From an uncultured Lachnospiraceae bacterium (GTDB taxonomy: Bacteria > Bacillota > Clostridia > Lachnospirales > Lachnospiraceae): 64,000 nucleotides of DNA. How positions within the stretch are numbered: the first letter of the stretch is position 1; each line of letters starts with the position of its first letter. Position numbers and translations under genes: made by a program. Below are positions 51,866 to 61,500 of this stretch, one piece after another. Below the pieces are notes generated by a model, which was not told the origin of the DNA, searched no databases, and saw only the letters and a list, made by a program, of their open reading frames with translations. The stretch lies in contig CAJUEI010000002.1 in assembly GCA_910585255.1 (NCBI GenBank), forward strand, positions 13,577-77,576. The letters run 5' to 3'.

Positions 51866-52249
51866 ATGAGAATTGCAGTAACGTATGAAGATGGGAAGAT
51901 ATTTCAGCATTTTGGACGGACAGAATATTTTAAAGTTTATGATGTGGAAGATGGAGCAGTAGCAAAAAGCGAAGTGGTGGGAACAGACGGAAAAGGACAC
52001 GGTGCTTTGGCTGGGGTTTTGGAGGAGCTGCAGGTTAAGATTTTGATTTGCGGCGGAATCGGAGCAGGAGCACGTCAGGGGCTTGGAGCAGTCGGAATTG
52101 AGATTTTCGGTGGTGTGTCTGGAGATGCCGATACCGCGGTGGAATCCTTTTTAAAGGGGACGCTTTCTTTTAATCCAGACAGTCAGTGTGAGGAACATGA
52201 GGGAGGTTCTCATGGAGCATGCGGAGAGCATGGCTGCGGCGGACATTAG
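51866..52249 (+). CDS. NifX/NifB-type iron-molybdenum cofactor domain protein
   Basis: A 127-residue protein. Residues 1-105 match the dinitrogenase iron-molybdenum cofactor biosynthesis domain (MRIAVTYEDGKIFQHFGRTEYF, GGIGAGARQGL). The tail after residue 108 is rich in His and Cys (CEEHEGGSHGACGEHGCGGH) and should bind metal. There are no nif structural genes here; in anaerobes such proteins often relate to Fe-S or molybdenum handling. Confidence 0.88.
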   Translation: MRIAVTYEDGKIFQHFGRTEYFKVYDVEDGAVAKSEVVGTDGKGHGALAGVLEELQVKILICGGIGAGARQGLGAVGIEIFGGVSGDADTAVESFLKGTLSFNPDSQCEEHEGGSHGACGEHGCGGH

Positions 52250-52274
52250 GGAAAAAACAGTGAAAAATTTTTTT

Positions 52275-52316
52275 AGCACTTTTTCTGTTAATTTTTACAG
52301 AAAGAGTGCTTTTTTA
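52275..52316 (+). terminator. Rho-independent terminator
   Basis: AGCACTTTTTCTGT pairs with ACAGAAAGAGTGCT and is followed by TTTTTTA. It ends the NifX-like gene. Confidence 0.88.
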
Positions 52317-52405
52317 TGTATATGGGCATTTAAAGGAGCTATGTTGACAGACGCTGGGTAGGGGAAGCAGTTTTTTCTATGATTAATTATATTTTTTAAA
52401 TGTTA

Positions 52406-52432
52406 TGTAACGAATAGAGAAAAAAACGGATA
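52406..52432 (+). promoter_or_regulatory. Possible ECF-sigma autoregulated promoter
   Basis: TGTAAC (52406-52411), a 15-base spacer and CGGATA (52427-52432) resemble ECF-type -35/-10 elements just before the sigma gene. Confidence 0.4.
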
Positions 52433-52455
52433 TAGAAGCAGAGAGGAGGAGGGCT

Positions 52456-52944
52456 ATGGATGAACTGTATCGGGAAAATGCGAAGATTGTGTATCATTTT
52501 TTATATTCCCGCTGCCATAATGTACAGCTTGCAGAAGATTTAACACAGGAAACATTTTTACGGGCATATCAGTCAATTGAGCGGTATGACGGAAGCTGTA
52601 AACTTTCTGTCTGGCTGTGTCAGATTGCCAAGCATCTTTATTTTCAGTATCTGCAGAAAAACGGACGTGAGATACCTGCTGAATTAGAAGAGGAAAAAGC
52701 TGCTGTATCCGATACGGAGAAACAGGTGCTTACCAGGTTGGAATTGATTGATGTACTAAAAGAGATGCAGAAACTTCCAGATAAGATAAGGGAAGTGATT
52801 TATCTTCGAATAAGCGGGGATTTGTCATTTAAGGAGATTGGTGAAATTCTAGGACAGACGGAGAATTGGGCAAGAGTAAATTTTTATCGTGGGAAGGAGC
52901 AGCTATTAAAAAGGAGGAAACAGGATGAAAAAGATAAGTTGTAA
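52456..52944 (+). CDS. ECF sigma-70 family RNA polymerase sigma factor
   Basis: A 162-residue sigma factor with region 2 (about 1-70; LAEDLTQETFLRAYQSI, KLSVWLCQIAKHLYF) and region 4 (about 100-155; LPDKIREVIYLRISGDLSFKEIGEIL). GGAGGAGGGCT precedes ATG. It overlaps its anti-sigma gene by 20 bases, the usual arrangement for signal-responsive pairs. Confidence 0.92.
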   Translation: MDELYRENAKIVYHFLYSRCHNVQLAEDLTQETFLRAYQSIERYDGSCKLSVWLCQIAKHLYFQYLQKNGREIPAELEEEKAAVSDTEKQVLTRLELIDVLKEMQKLPDKIREVIYLRISGDLSFKEIGEILGQTENWARVNFYRGKEQLLKRRKQDEKDKL

Positions 52945-53734
52945 TGTGGTAAAAGATTTATTGCCTTCTTATCTAGAAGGAATTTGTTCAGAGGATACGG
53001 TGAAATTGGTGAAGGAGCATTTAGAGGAATGTAGGGAATGTGAAGCTTTAATAGGAATGATGCAGGAAACGGAACTGGTATCGGAGAAAAGTGAGCGAAA
53101 GGCAGTGGATTCGGTAAAGAGAGTAAAGAAGTATATCCAAAAAATTATGGGATTTGCGGTGCTGCTGGGTCTATTTGGAATTGGAGCAGCGATGTTTTCG
53201 GAGTATTATGGAGCCGTACCAATTGGATTTTATTTGACGGCAATGCCGATTTTTCTTTTGGTTTTTTATTGGATTTTTTTTGAGGAGTTTCATTGTCAAA
53301 AATGGGGAAAGTGGGCGATCGGATTTTGTATAGCAGAGACAGTGCTGGTTGGATATAGTATTTTGCTGGAGTTTTTATCTGTAGAATGGATACAGAGGGG
53401 ACGGTATCCGTTTGGATTAGAAGCGGGAGAAGTGGGCAGATTTCTTTCTGTTCAGTATGGAATAGGAGTTGTAATACAGGGAATGTTATTAGCTGTGGTG
53501 ATATGGGCGGACAGAAAGAAAAGAGGATTTTGCCGGATTGGAGTGGCCTTGGGGATACTTGGGATTACGGTTAATCTGTCGTTTCTTTCTTTACTGAGAA
53601 GAATGGATACACTAGAGGGATTTTTACAGGCTAGGAATCAGATACTTTTTTGGATTCTGGCAGAATGGGGATTATTAACTGCAGGGTTGGAACTGGTAGT
53701 TTGGATTCGCAGAAGAAATAAGAAATCTTTCTAG
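52925..53734 (+). CDS. Anti-sigma factor with zinc-finger domain and membrane segments
   Basis: A 269-residue protein. The N-terminal HLEECREC (His-x3-Cys-x2-Cys) zinc anti-sigma motif is at about residues 34-41. Five to six hydrophobic segments follow (about 80-260). It should hold the preceding sigma factor at the membrane until a signal arrives. Confidence 0.85.
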   Translation: MKKISCNVVKDLLPSYLEGICSEDTVKLVKEHLEECRECEALIGMMQETELVSEKSERKAVDSVKRVKKYIQKIMGFAVLLGLFGIGAAMFSEYYGAVPIGFYLTAMPIFLLVFYWIFFEEFHCQKWGKWAIGFCIAETVLVGYSILLEFLSVEWIQRGRYPFGLEAGEVGRFLSVQYGIGVVIQGMLLAVVIWADRKKRGFCRIGVALGILGITVNLSFLSLLRRMDTLEGFLQARNQILFWILAEWGLLTAGLELVVWIRRRNKKSF

Positions 53735-53791
53735 ATAAATCTAGAAAAAGCTGGTATAATGAAAAAATAGATGTGATTGGAGGTGATAGGG

Positions 53792-54160
53792 ATGGAACAA
53801 ATATTGGCATTTCAGATAGAAGAGGGGGAAGTAAAAAAGATAAAGGAGATTGCCAATCGGATGAAGGCAGCGTTTCGAGTCGTAGAGCAGAGGGCATATC
53901 GGCAGACAATAGGAGATTTATTAGAGCAGAGACAGAATTTTCTGGTGCAGGATTATACGGAGAATCAGATAAAGGGAAGCATGATTGTAATGGAAGGATT
54001 TCGGGAAAAGCGGCTGGATATGCTGCTTAAACTGCTGCGGGATAAAGGAGTGAGGGTGGATTATAAGGCGGTAGTAACGCCTTTTAATAGAAAGTGGAAT
54101 GTGCTGCAGCTTTATCTTGAGATGGAGCGGGAGAGGGCAGCATATGGAAAGAGAGGATAA
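53792..54160 (+). CDS. DUF3783 family protein
   Basis: A 122-residue helical protein with the DUF3783 pattern (ILAFQIEEGEVKKIKEIANR, VMEGFREKRLDMLLKLLR). ATG 53792 follows GGAGGTGA. The family is widespread in Lachnospiraceae with no known function. Confidence 0.82.
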   Translation: MEQILAFQIEEGEVKKIKEIANRMKAAFRVVEQRAYRQTIGDLLEQRQNFLVQDYTENQIKGSMIVMEGFREKRLDMLLKLLRDKGVRVDYKAVVTPFNRKWNVLQLYLEMERERAAYGKRG

Positions 54161-54190
54161 GAGGGCAGAGCCAGATAGGAGGAAGTAAAA

Positions 54191-54646
54191 ATGGGAGTGA
54201 AAATGCCGCCGATTGAAAAGATTCATGAGGCTTACAGTGCAATTGCAGATGGACGAGTGGTATTAAAAGAGGGAGAGGCAGAGGTAGTTTCTTCTGATTT
54301 AACAAAAAAGTATCTTGTAACCTGGAAAGAGGAGGTCTATACTTCAAATGATAATGCTTCTTATTGGCAGGGATATCTTGGGTATCCGATTCTTGCGGTT
54401 TTAATGCTGCAGGGAAAGTTGTCTTTGGATTTGGAGATAGCTGGGTATTTTAAAGGGATTCCTTGGAAAGTGTTAAATACAGAATATAAAAATCGGTTTT
54501 CAGAGGCAGTGAAAAAGATTTTGACGCAGTTTGAAGCGGAGGGTTTAGACTGTGATAAGATAAATGCGGAGATTGATAAGGTATATCATGAGATAGAAGG
54601 GCTAAAGATTTCTACAAAGCGGAGTGCTTTGCGGCCTCCTAAGTAG
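54191..54646 (+). CDS. Conserved hypothetical protein
   Basis: A 151-residue soluble protein with TKKYLVTWKEEVYTSNDNAS and a hydrophobic GYLGYPILAVLMLQGKL stretch. ATG follows AGGAGG. It is 30 bp after the DUF3783 gene and probably in the same transcript. I do not recognise a family. Confidence 0.65.
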   Translation: MGVKMPPIEKIHEAYSAIADGRVVLKEGEAEVVSSDLTKKYLVTWKEEVYTSNDNASYWQGYLGYPILAVLMLQGKLSLDLEIAGYFKGIPWKVLNTEYKNRFSEAVKKILTQFEAEGLDCDKINAEIDKVYHEIEGLKISTKRSALRPPK

Positions 54647-54660
54647 AGAGAAATCTTTGC

Positions 54661-54689
54661 TTGACAAAGGGAACGCTGGTTGCTATAGT
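54661..54689 (+). promoter_or_regulatory. Sigma-A promoter of the queuosine precursor operon
   Basis: TTGACA (54661-54666), 17-bp spacer, TATAGT (54684-54689). Transcription should begin near 54696, giving a leader of about 230 bases before queD. Confidence 0.75.
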
Positions 54690-54721
54690 TACTACGGTAG
54701 TTAGCAGTTGTATCAGAGAAC

Positions 54722-54845
54722 AGACAGTTCGTTTGTACCATCCTGTCTATAAATAAAACCAGGGCTATAGGACTATTTTAGGATCTATTTATTATTAGGA
54801 TAGAAAATAGGCGTGGGTTTTCTGCGTCTGTTTTTATTTTTAACC
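54722..54845 (+). promoter_or_regulatory. Probable preQ1-I riboswitch with transcription terminator
   Basis: P1 pairs AGACAG (54722-54727) with CTGTCT (54743-54748). The loop begins TTC-GTT and contains TACCATC. The tail ATAAATAAAACC (54749-54760) is A-rich and its AAC can pair with the loop GTT as a pseudoknot. This is the layout of preQ1 class I (P1, TTC-led loop, A-rich tail). A terminator follows: AGGCGTGG/CTGCGTCT with a long T tract (54809-54845), and CTATTTT (54773) can pair with AAAATAG (54804-54810) as an antiterminator. The downstream genes make preQ1, which supports the call. Confidence 0.62.
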
Positions 54846-54890
54846 TATCAAGGAAATAGCGGAGCGGATTTCGAATTTCTTTTTGATAGT
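54842..54890 (+). repeat. Dispersed IS605/omega-RNA-like element, copy F (ends only)
   Basis: AACCTATCAAGGAAAT is joined directly to the tail AGCGGAGCGGATTTCG-AATTTC, so the GGCGAAAGC core has been deleted. It is inserted after the T tract of the riboswitch terminator (TTTTTAACC) and before the queD ribosome site. Confidence 0.6.
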
Positions 54891-54927
54891 AATGCTGGTG
54901 AAAGAAATCTTGTATGGAGGTGAAAGA

Positions 54928-55347
54928 GTGTATTGTTTAAGGACAGAGGGTTCATTTGATTCGGCACATTTTCTTGCCGGATATCAGGGAAAGTGCAGAA
55001 ATATTCATGGACATCGGTGGAGAGTAGTGGTTGAAATTTTTGGTGAAAAATTGGAAGAAAGCGGACAGGAACGTGGGATGCTGGCGGATTTTGGAGATTT
55101 AAAAAGAGAGGTACGAGGGATGCTAAACGAGTGGGATCACTCATTGATTTATGAGGCAGGGTCGTTAAGGGAGCAGACGCTTTTGGCATTGAAAGAAGAA
55201 GAGTTTCGGCTGGTTGAGGTGGAGTTTCGTCCTACAGCGGAGAATTTTTCACGTTATTTTTTTGAGAGGATGCAAGAGAGGGGATATTCTGTTTTTCAGG
55301 TGACTGTTTATGAGACACCGGATAATTGTGCTGTTTATAGGGGGTGA
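54928..55347 (+). CDS. queD: 6-carboxytetrahydropterin synthase
   Basis: A 139-residue enzyme making 6-carboxy-5,6,7,8-tetrahydropterin for queuosine. Zinc ligands are in FDSAHFL and NIHGHRW. The catalytic Cys is in YQGKC, DFGDLK and WDHSLI are conserved, and the C-terminal ETPDNCAVYRG is present. GTG 54928 with GGAGGTGA is preferred to in-frame starts back to 54883 that lie in repeat copy F. Confidence 0.92.
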   Translation: MYCLRTEGSFDSAHFLAGYQGKCRNIHGHRWRVVVEIFGEKLEESGQERGMLADFGDLKREVRGMLNEWDHSLIYEAGSLREQTLLALKEEEFRLVEVEFRPTAENFSRYFFERMQERGYSVFQVTVYETPDNCAVYRG

Positions 55348-55363
55348 TTTAGGCGATCCGGAC

Positions 55364-55503
55364 GGGAGGATTCGATAGGGAATCTCTGCTGGGGCCGTTT
55401 GCACTAAGGCTTCCTCGCAGCGGACACATAAGGTGCGAAAAGACCGCACCTAAGTGCCGGCGGGAAGCAATACCCCTGCAGAGATTCCCTATCAAATCCT
55501 CCC
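55364..55503. repeat. Large palindromic element within the que operon
   Basis: GGGAGGATTCGATAGGG (55364) is complementary to the end at 55503 over 26 bp with one mismatch. Inner hairpins include AGGTGCG/CGCACCT and CTAAGTGCCGG. That motif occurs inverted in the cruciform at 33062-33237. GTGGAGGAG is then repeated three times (about 55513-55542). It lies between queD and queE. Confidence 0.7.
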
Positions 55504-55606
55504 TGTGCATGGCAGGTGGAGGAGGTGGAGGAGGTGGAGGAGGGTTTGCCTGTTTTGTTTGGAATGAGATAAATAGAATAAGATAAATAGAATGAGAGGT
55601 GTTGGT

Positions 55607-56293
55607 ATGGCAGAATTTTGTGTGGCGGAATTATTTAGCAGTATTAATGGAGAGGGGACACGGGCGGGACAGCTTGCTGTGTTTGTTCGGTTTGCAGGCT
55701 GCAATTTACATTGCAGTTATTGTGATACGGCTTGGGCAAATCAGAGAGAGACAGAGTATCAGAGAATGAATGAAGATGAGATTTTAAGAGAAATTCAAAG
55801 GACGGGAATTACAAATGTTACATTGACCGGGGGAGAGCCTTTGTTAAGAGGGGGGATAGAGGTGCTTTTAGAGACACTCCTTTCTGATTGTAACTTATGG
55901 ATTGAGATAGAGACAAATGGAAGTATTCCTTTGGAAAAATTTCAGGAACTTGCAAGGAGAAAAACGGCTTTGGAGCGGCTTTCTTTTACTATGGATTATA
56001 AGCTGCCAAAGAGTGGAATGGAGTCGGAGATGTGTCTGGAAAATATGGGGGTTTTGCAGTTAAAGGATACGGTAAAATTTGTCTGTTCTGATTGGGAGGA
56101 CTTAAAAAGAGCAGAGCAGGTGATAGAGGAGTATCAGCTGACAGAGCGGTGCCATGTGTATTTTAGTCCGGTATTTGGGAAGTTAGATCCTGCAAAAATG
56201 GTTTTGTTTATGAAGGAGAGAACTTTAAATGGAGTGAATCTGCAGCTTCAGCTGCATAAGTTTATCTGGAATCCAGAACAGCGAGGGGTTTAA
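55607..56293 (+). CDS. queE: 7-carboxy-7-deazaguanine synthase
   Basis: A 228-residue radical SAM enzyme with CNLHCSYC (Cys-x3-Cys-x2-Cys), LTGGEPLL and an N-terminal [13 protein letters not shown] substrate loop. It rearranges QueD's product to 7-carboxy-7-deazaguanine. ATG 55607 follows AGAGGTG. Confidence 0.93.
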   Translation: MAEFCVAELFSSINGEGTRAGQLAVFVRFAGCNLHCSYCDTAWANQRETEYQRMNEDEILREIQRTGITNVTLTGGEPLLRGGIEVLLETLLSDCNLWIEIETNGSIPLEKFQELARRKTALERLSFTMDYKLPKSGMESEMCLENMGVLQLKDTVKFVCSDWEDLKRAEQVIEEYQLTERCHVYFSPVFGKLDPAKMVLFMKERTLNGVNLQLQLHKFIWNPEQRGV

Positions 56294-56313
56294 GAGGAAA
56301 GGAGAGGAAAACA

Positions 56314-56904
56314 GTGGGGAGAAAGAAGAACATTGATAAGAAAGCAATAGAGGAGCATATTTATGGAATACTTGTTGCACTGGGAGAAGATCCAGAGCGG
56401 GAGGGATTAAGAGATACACCGGAGAGAGTGGCAAATATGTATCAGGAAATATTTGCGGGTATTGCTTATACGAACCAAGAGATTGCAGAGATGTTTGGAA
56501 AGACTTTTGAAGCAGATATGGATTTTCGAACGGATTCTAAAGATGCAATAATTGTAAAGGATATCGGTATTTTTAGCTATTGTGAACATCATTTAGCGTT
56601 GATGTATGATATGAAAGTAACGGTCGGGTATCTGCCGAATGGAAAAGTGATTGGATTAAGTAAGATTGCAAGGATTGCGGATATGGTGGGCAGACGGCTG
56701 CAGCTGCAGGAACGGATAGGAACCGATATTGCGGAGATTTTAAGTCTTGTTACCGAGTCGGAGGATGTTGCGGTTATAGTGGAAGGGTGTCATAGCTGCA
56801 TGACGGCAAGAGGAATTAAAAAGGAGACTTCAAAGACGGTAACATCTACATTGCGGGGACAGTTTCAGGAAGATGAAGTATTGCAGATGATGTTGTATCG
56901 GTAA
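56314..56904 (+). CDS. folE: GTP cyclohydrolase I
   Basis: A 196-residue enzyme that converts GTP to dihydroneopterin triphosphate, the entry step. The zinc ligands are in [10 protein letters not shown] and [24 protein letters not shown] and [21 protein letters not shown] fit the family. It starts at GTG with GGAGAGG upstream. Position inside the que operon suggests it serves queuosine, and possibly folate too. Confidence 0.95.
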   Translation: MGRKKNIDKKAIEEHIYGILVALGEDPEREGLRDTPERVANMYQEIFAGIAYTNQEIAEMFGKTFEADMDFRTDSKDAIIVKDIGIFSYCEHHLALMYDMKVTVGYLPNGKVIGLSKIARIADMVGRRLQLQERIGTDIAEILSLVTESEDVAVIVEGCHSCMTARGIKKETSKTVTSTLRGQFQEDEVLQMMLYR

Positions 56905-56925
56905 AGGGAATAGAAAGGAGAAAAA

Positions 56926-57621
56926 ATGAAAGCGTTGGTGTTGTTTAGCGGCGGAGTGGATAGTACGACTTGTTTGGGAATGGCAGTGGAAAAGTATGGA
57001 AGAGAGCAGGTAACGGCACTTTCTGTTTTTTATGGACAGAAACATAAGAAGGAAATAGAGGCGGCAGAAAAGATTGCAGCGTATTATAAGGTGGAGCATT
57101 TGCAGTTGGATTTGGAGCGAATTTTTAGGTATAGTGATTGTTCGCTGCTTTCTCATTCAGAACAGGAGATTCCCAAAGAGGATTATGCCAGTCAGATCGC
57201 TGATGCGGCAGGAAAGCCGGTTTCTACTTATGTACCGTTTCGGAATGGATTGTTTTTGGCTTCTGCTGCAAGTATCGCACTTTCAAAGGGATGTGAAGTG
57301 ATCTATTATGGGGCACATCGAGATGATGCAGCAGGGGCAGCATATCCAGACTGCAGCAGTGCATTTTATCAGGCAATGAATCAGGCTGTTTTGGAAGGAA
57401 GCGGTGGACAGGCTCGGATTGAGGCTCCTTTTATAGAGTGGACAAAGGCGGAAATTGTACGCAAAGGATTGGAGTTAAACGTTCCTTATGAGATGACTTG
57501 GAGCTGTTATCTGGGGGAAGAAAAACCTTGTGGTGTCTGCGGAACCTGTAGGGATCGAAGAGCAGCATTTGAGAAGAATGGCGTGGAAGATCCGATTGAT
57601 AAAAAGGGATTGGGGATATAA
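56926..57621 (+). CDS. queC: 7-cyano-7-deazaguanine (preQ0) synthase
   Basis: A 231-residue ATP-dependent enzyme. The PP-loop LFSGGVDSTT is at the start and the zinc cysteines are in CYLGEEKPCGVCGTC near the end. It makes preQ0 from 7-carboxy-7-deazaguanine and ammonia. ATG follows AAGGAG. Confidence 0.95.
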   Translation: MKALVLFSGGVDSTTCLGMAVEKYGREQVTALSVFYGQKHKKEIEAAEKIAAYYKVEHLQLDLERIFRYSDCSLLSHSEQEIPKEDYASQIADAAGKPVSTYVPFRNGLFLASAASIALSKGCEVIYYGAHRDDAAGAAYPDCSSAFYQAMNQAVLEGSGGQARIEAPFIEWTKAEIVRKGLELNVPYEMTWSCYLGEEKPCGVCGTCRDRRAAFEKNGVEDPIDKKGLGI

Positions 57622-57673
57622 TGACCAGGTGGGATAATAAGAAAAGTATAAATAAGAGAGAGGAAGAAAATGT

Positions 57674-58177
57674 ATGGAGAATGTAGGGAGAACAAGAGAA
57701 GAAGCAGAGGATATTACATTACTTGGGAATCAGAAAGTGGCTTATTGTGATCACTATATGCCGGAGATTTTAGAGACTTTTATAAATAAACATCAGGAAA
57801 ATGATTATTTTGTAAAATTTAATTGTCCTGAATTTACTAGCTTATGTCCGATTACTGGGCAGCCTGATTTTGCAGCGATTACGATTTCTTATGTGCCGGA
57901 TGTGAAGATGGTGGAGAGTAAATCTTTAAAGTTGTATTTATTTAGTTTTCGAAATCATGGGGATTTTCATGAGGATTGTGTAAATGTGATTATGAAAGAT
58001 TTGATTCGGTTGATGGAGCCGAAATATATTGAAGTGTGGGGGAAGTTTACTCCGAGAGGGGGAATTTCGATTGATCCTTATTGTAATTATGGGAAGAAGG
58101 GGACACGTTGGGAGGAGGTTGCAAGGAGGAGATTAGAGGAGCATGATTTATATCCAGAGAAGATTGATAATCGGTAG
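57674..58177 (+). CDS. queF: NADPH-dependent 7-cyano-7-deazaguanine reductase
   Basis: A 167-residue type I QueF. The catalytic Cys is in [15 protein letters not shown], and [16 protein letters not shown] is the QueF motif. It reduces preQ0 to preQ1, the riboswitch ligand predicted upstream. It completes the operon. Confidence 0.95.
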   Translation: MENVGRTREEAEDITLLGNQKVAYCDHYMPEILETFINKHQENDYFVKFNCPEFTSLCPITGQPDFAAITISYVPDVKMVESKSLKLYLFSFRNHGDFHEDCVNVIMKDLIRLMEPKYIEVWGKFTPRGGISIDPYCNYGKKGTRWEEVARRRLEEHDLYPEKIDNR

Positions 58178-58179
58178 TG

Positions 58180-58446
58180 GAGGACGCTAGAGTGGGGAAA
58201 CCATTTTCTTTTTGCTGTTCCGCTCTCTAGAAAGTAAGAAAGTCTAATGCTTCTGGGGTTAGGTATATCCAGCCGGACGAACCGGGGTGCAATTCGCCCG
58301 TGTAGCGGGCTAAACACACCCCTTTTTTGCCATCAGAAGATGGCAAAAATTCTAGGAATTGACAGAAGCATAAGACTTTCTAACTTTCCTCCGAAGTCAC
58401 AGCAAAAAGGAAATGGTTTCCTCACTCTGGCTGCTTTTTTCTGCCT
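58180..58446. repeat. Large nested palindromic element, copy 3 of the GGACGCTAGAG family
   Basis: The ends GGACGCTAGAGTGGGGAAACC and GGTTTCCTCACTCTGGCTG match copies 1 and 2. The arms extend into CTTTTTGCTGT/ACAGCAAAAAG. Inside is a second palindrome (AGAAAGTCTAATGCTTCTG versus CAGAAGCATAAGACTTTCT) and inside that a TTTTTGCCATC/GATGGCAAAAA hairpin and a GGGTGCAATTCGCCC segment. The structure suggests one element inserted in another. It directly follows queF and includes short spurious ORFs that I do not accept. Confidence 0.72.
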
Positions 58447-58502
58447 GTTAATATATGGTTGATTCATGTATCCTTGGAGGGAAAGAAAAATAACAGGAAT
58501 CC

Positions 58503-58531
58503 TTGTCGGAATTAGAGGTTTGTGATATACT
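58503..58531 (+). promoter_or_regulatory. Sigma-A promoter of carB
   Basis: TTGTCG (58503-58508), 17-bp spacer, TATACT (58526-58531), 55 bp before the start. Confidence 0.6.
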
Positions 58532-58585
58532 TCTCCTAGCAGAAAAAATAAGTTTCTAAAATAGAACTATTACATGGAGGAAAAA

Positions 58586-61500
58586 ATGGGAAAAAGAACA
58601 GATATTCATAAAGTGTTAATTATTGGTTCGGGTCCGATTATTATTGGACAGGCATGTGAGTTTGATTATTCTGGTACTCAGGCATGTAAGGCACTTCGCA
58701 GTTTGGGGTATGAAATTGTGCTGGTTAATTCGAATCCGGCTACAATTATGACCGATCCCGGAATTGCGGATGTGACTTATATTGAGCCGCTGAACTTAAA
58801 GCGGTTAGAACAGATTATTATGAAGGAGCGTCCTGATGCGATTTTGCCGAATCTGGGAGGACAGTCTGGTTTAAATCTTTGTTCGGAGCTTGCTGGTGCG
58901 GGGATTTTGGAAAAGTATCAGGTGAAGGTAATTGGGGTTCAGGTTGATGCGATTGAGCGTGGGGAAGACCGAATTGAATTTAAGAATACCATGAATAGTT
59001 TGGGAATTGAGATGGCAAGAAGTGAAGTGGCTTATTCTGTAGAGGATGCACTTGAGATAGCGGAAAAGCTGGGTTATCCGGTTGTACTGCGTCCGGCTTA
59101 TACCATGGGTGGTGCCGGCGGCGGACTGGTCTATAATGTAGAGGAATTAAAGACCGTCTGTGCAAGAGGGCTGCAGGCTAGTCTGGTGGGACAGGTGTTA
59201 GTGGAAGAGTCGATTCTTGGATGTGAAGAGTTAGAACTAGAAGTAGTAAGAGATGCTAAGAATAATATGATTACGGTTTGCTTTATTGAAAATATTGATC
59301 CGCTCGGTGTGCATACCGGAGATTCTTTCTGCAGTGCTCCTATGCTGACAATTTCAGAGGAAGTGCAGAAGAGGCTGCAGGAGCAGGCCTATCGGATTGT
59401 AGAGGCGATAGAGGTGATTGGCGGAACGAATGTGCAGTTTGCCCATGATCCGGTAACCGATCGAATTGTGGTGATTGAAATTAATCCTAGAACTTCCCGT
59501 TCTTCTGCACTTGCTTCTAAGGCAACTGGTTTTCCGATTGCGTTGGTGTCGGCAATGCTGGCATCTGGGCTTACTTTGGATGAGATTCCATGCGGAAAGT
59601 ATCAGACTTTGGATCGGTATGTGCCGGATGGAGATTATGTGGTGATTAAATTTGCCAGATGGGCATTTGAAAAGTTTAAGGGAGTAGAGGATAAGCTGGG
59701 TACGCAGATGCGTGCAGTAGGAGAGGTTATGTCGATTGGAAAGACCTATAAAGAGGCTTTCCAGAAGGCAATTCGAAGTCTGGAGATAGGACGTTACGGC
59801 TTGGGATTTGCGAAGAATTTTGCAGAGAAGTCAAAAGAAGAATTGTTAAATATGCTGTATGTGCCAACCAGTGAGCGGCAGTTTATTATGTATGAAGCAC
59901 TGCGGAAAGGTGCTACGATAGAAGAATTATATCAGCTGACGAAAATTAAACATTATTTTATTGAACAGATGAAAGAGTTAGTAGAGGAAGAGGAAGCGAT
60001 TCTTGCTTATCGTGGAGCACTTTTGCCGGATCAGATGCTGATTCAGGCGAAGAGGGATGGTTTTTCGGATAAATACTTAGGGCAGCTTTTGCAGATACCG
60101 GAAAAGGAAATTCGGGATGCAAGGACAAAACTGGGTGTAGTGGAGGCATGGGAAGGGGTACATGTCAGCGGGACACAGGACAGTGCGTATTATTATTCTA
60201 CTTATAATGTGAAAGATCAGTCTGTGGTTCGGGAGGATAAGCCGAAGATTATGATTTTAGGCGGAGGACCAAATCGGATTGGACAGGGAATCGAATTTGA
60301 CTACTGCAGTGTTCATGCGGCATTGGCTTTGAAGAAACTTGGGTTTGAAACAATTATTGTAAACTGTAATCCAGAGACGGTTTCTACTGACTATGATACA
60401 TCCGATAAGTTATATTTTGAACCTTTGACATTGGAGGATGTACTGAGTATTTATCAAAAAGAAAAGCCGCTTGGAATTATTGCACAGTTTGGCGGGCAGA
60501 CGCCTTTGAATCTGTCGGCGGAATTAGAGCAGAATGGAGTAAAAATTCTTGGGACTTCTCCGGCTGTGATTGATTTGGCAGAGGATCGGGATCTGTTCCG
60601 AGCAATGATGGAGAAGTTAGAGATTCCTATGCCAGAATCCGGGATGGCAGTAAATATAGAGGAAGCGATTGCGATAGCGAATCGGATTGGTTATCCGGTG
60701 ATGGTGCGTCCTTCTTATGTGCTGGGCGGTCGTGGGATGGAAGTGGTCAATAATGAAGAGATGTTAAAGAGTTATATGGCTGCTGCAGTTGGAGTGACAC
60801 CGGATCGACCGATTTTGATTGATCGGTTTTTGCGTCATGCAACGGAAGTGGAAGCGGATGCCATCAGTGACGGGGCACATGCTTTTGTACCGGCAGTAAT
60901 GGAGCATATTGAATTGGCTGGGGTACATTCGGGAGATTCGGCTTGTATCATTCCTTCTTTAAATATTTCGGAGGAAAATTTAAGGACGATTAAGGAGTAT
61001 ACAAGGAAGATTGCGGAAGAGATGCATGTACGTGGGCTGATGAATATGCAGTATGCAATAGAGGACGGAAAAGTCTATGTATTGGAGGCGAATCCTAGGG
61101 CATCCCGAACCGTGCCGCTGGTGTCAAAGGTCTGCAATATTCAGATGGTTCCGATTGCTACGGATATTATTACTTCGGAATTGACCGGAAGACCGTCTCC
61201 TGTGCCTGAATTAAAGGAGCGGACAATTCCTTATTATGGAGTAAAGGAAGCGGTATTTCCGTTTAATATGTTTCCTGAAGTGGATCCGCTGCTGGGACCG
61301 GAGATGCGGTCTACCGGAGAGGTGCTTGGATTGGCGGATACGTTTGGAGAGGCATTTTATAAGGCACAGGAGGCTACACAGACGGTACTTCCATTAGAAG
61401 GAACGGTGCTGTTAAGTGTGAATCGGGCGGATAAGGCAGAAGTTGCAGAGGTTGCACAGGATTTGGTAGATGCAGGATTTCAGCTTTTGGCTACCGGAAA

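Noticed and set aside
58240..58330. tRNA gene in the nested palindrome
   Set aside because: The segment with CCGGACGAACCGG is part of hairpins and does not form a cloverleaf with a T-arm and acceptor stem.
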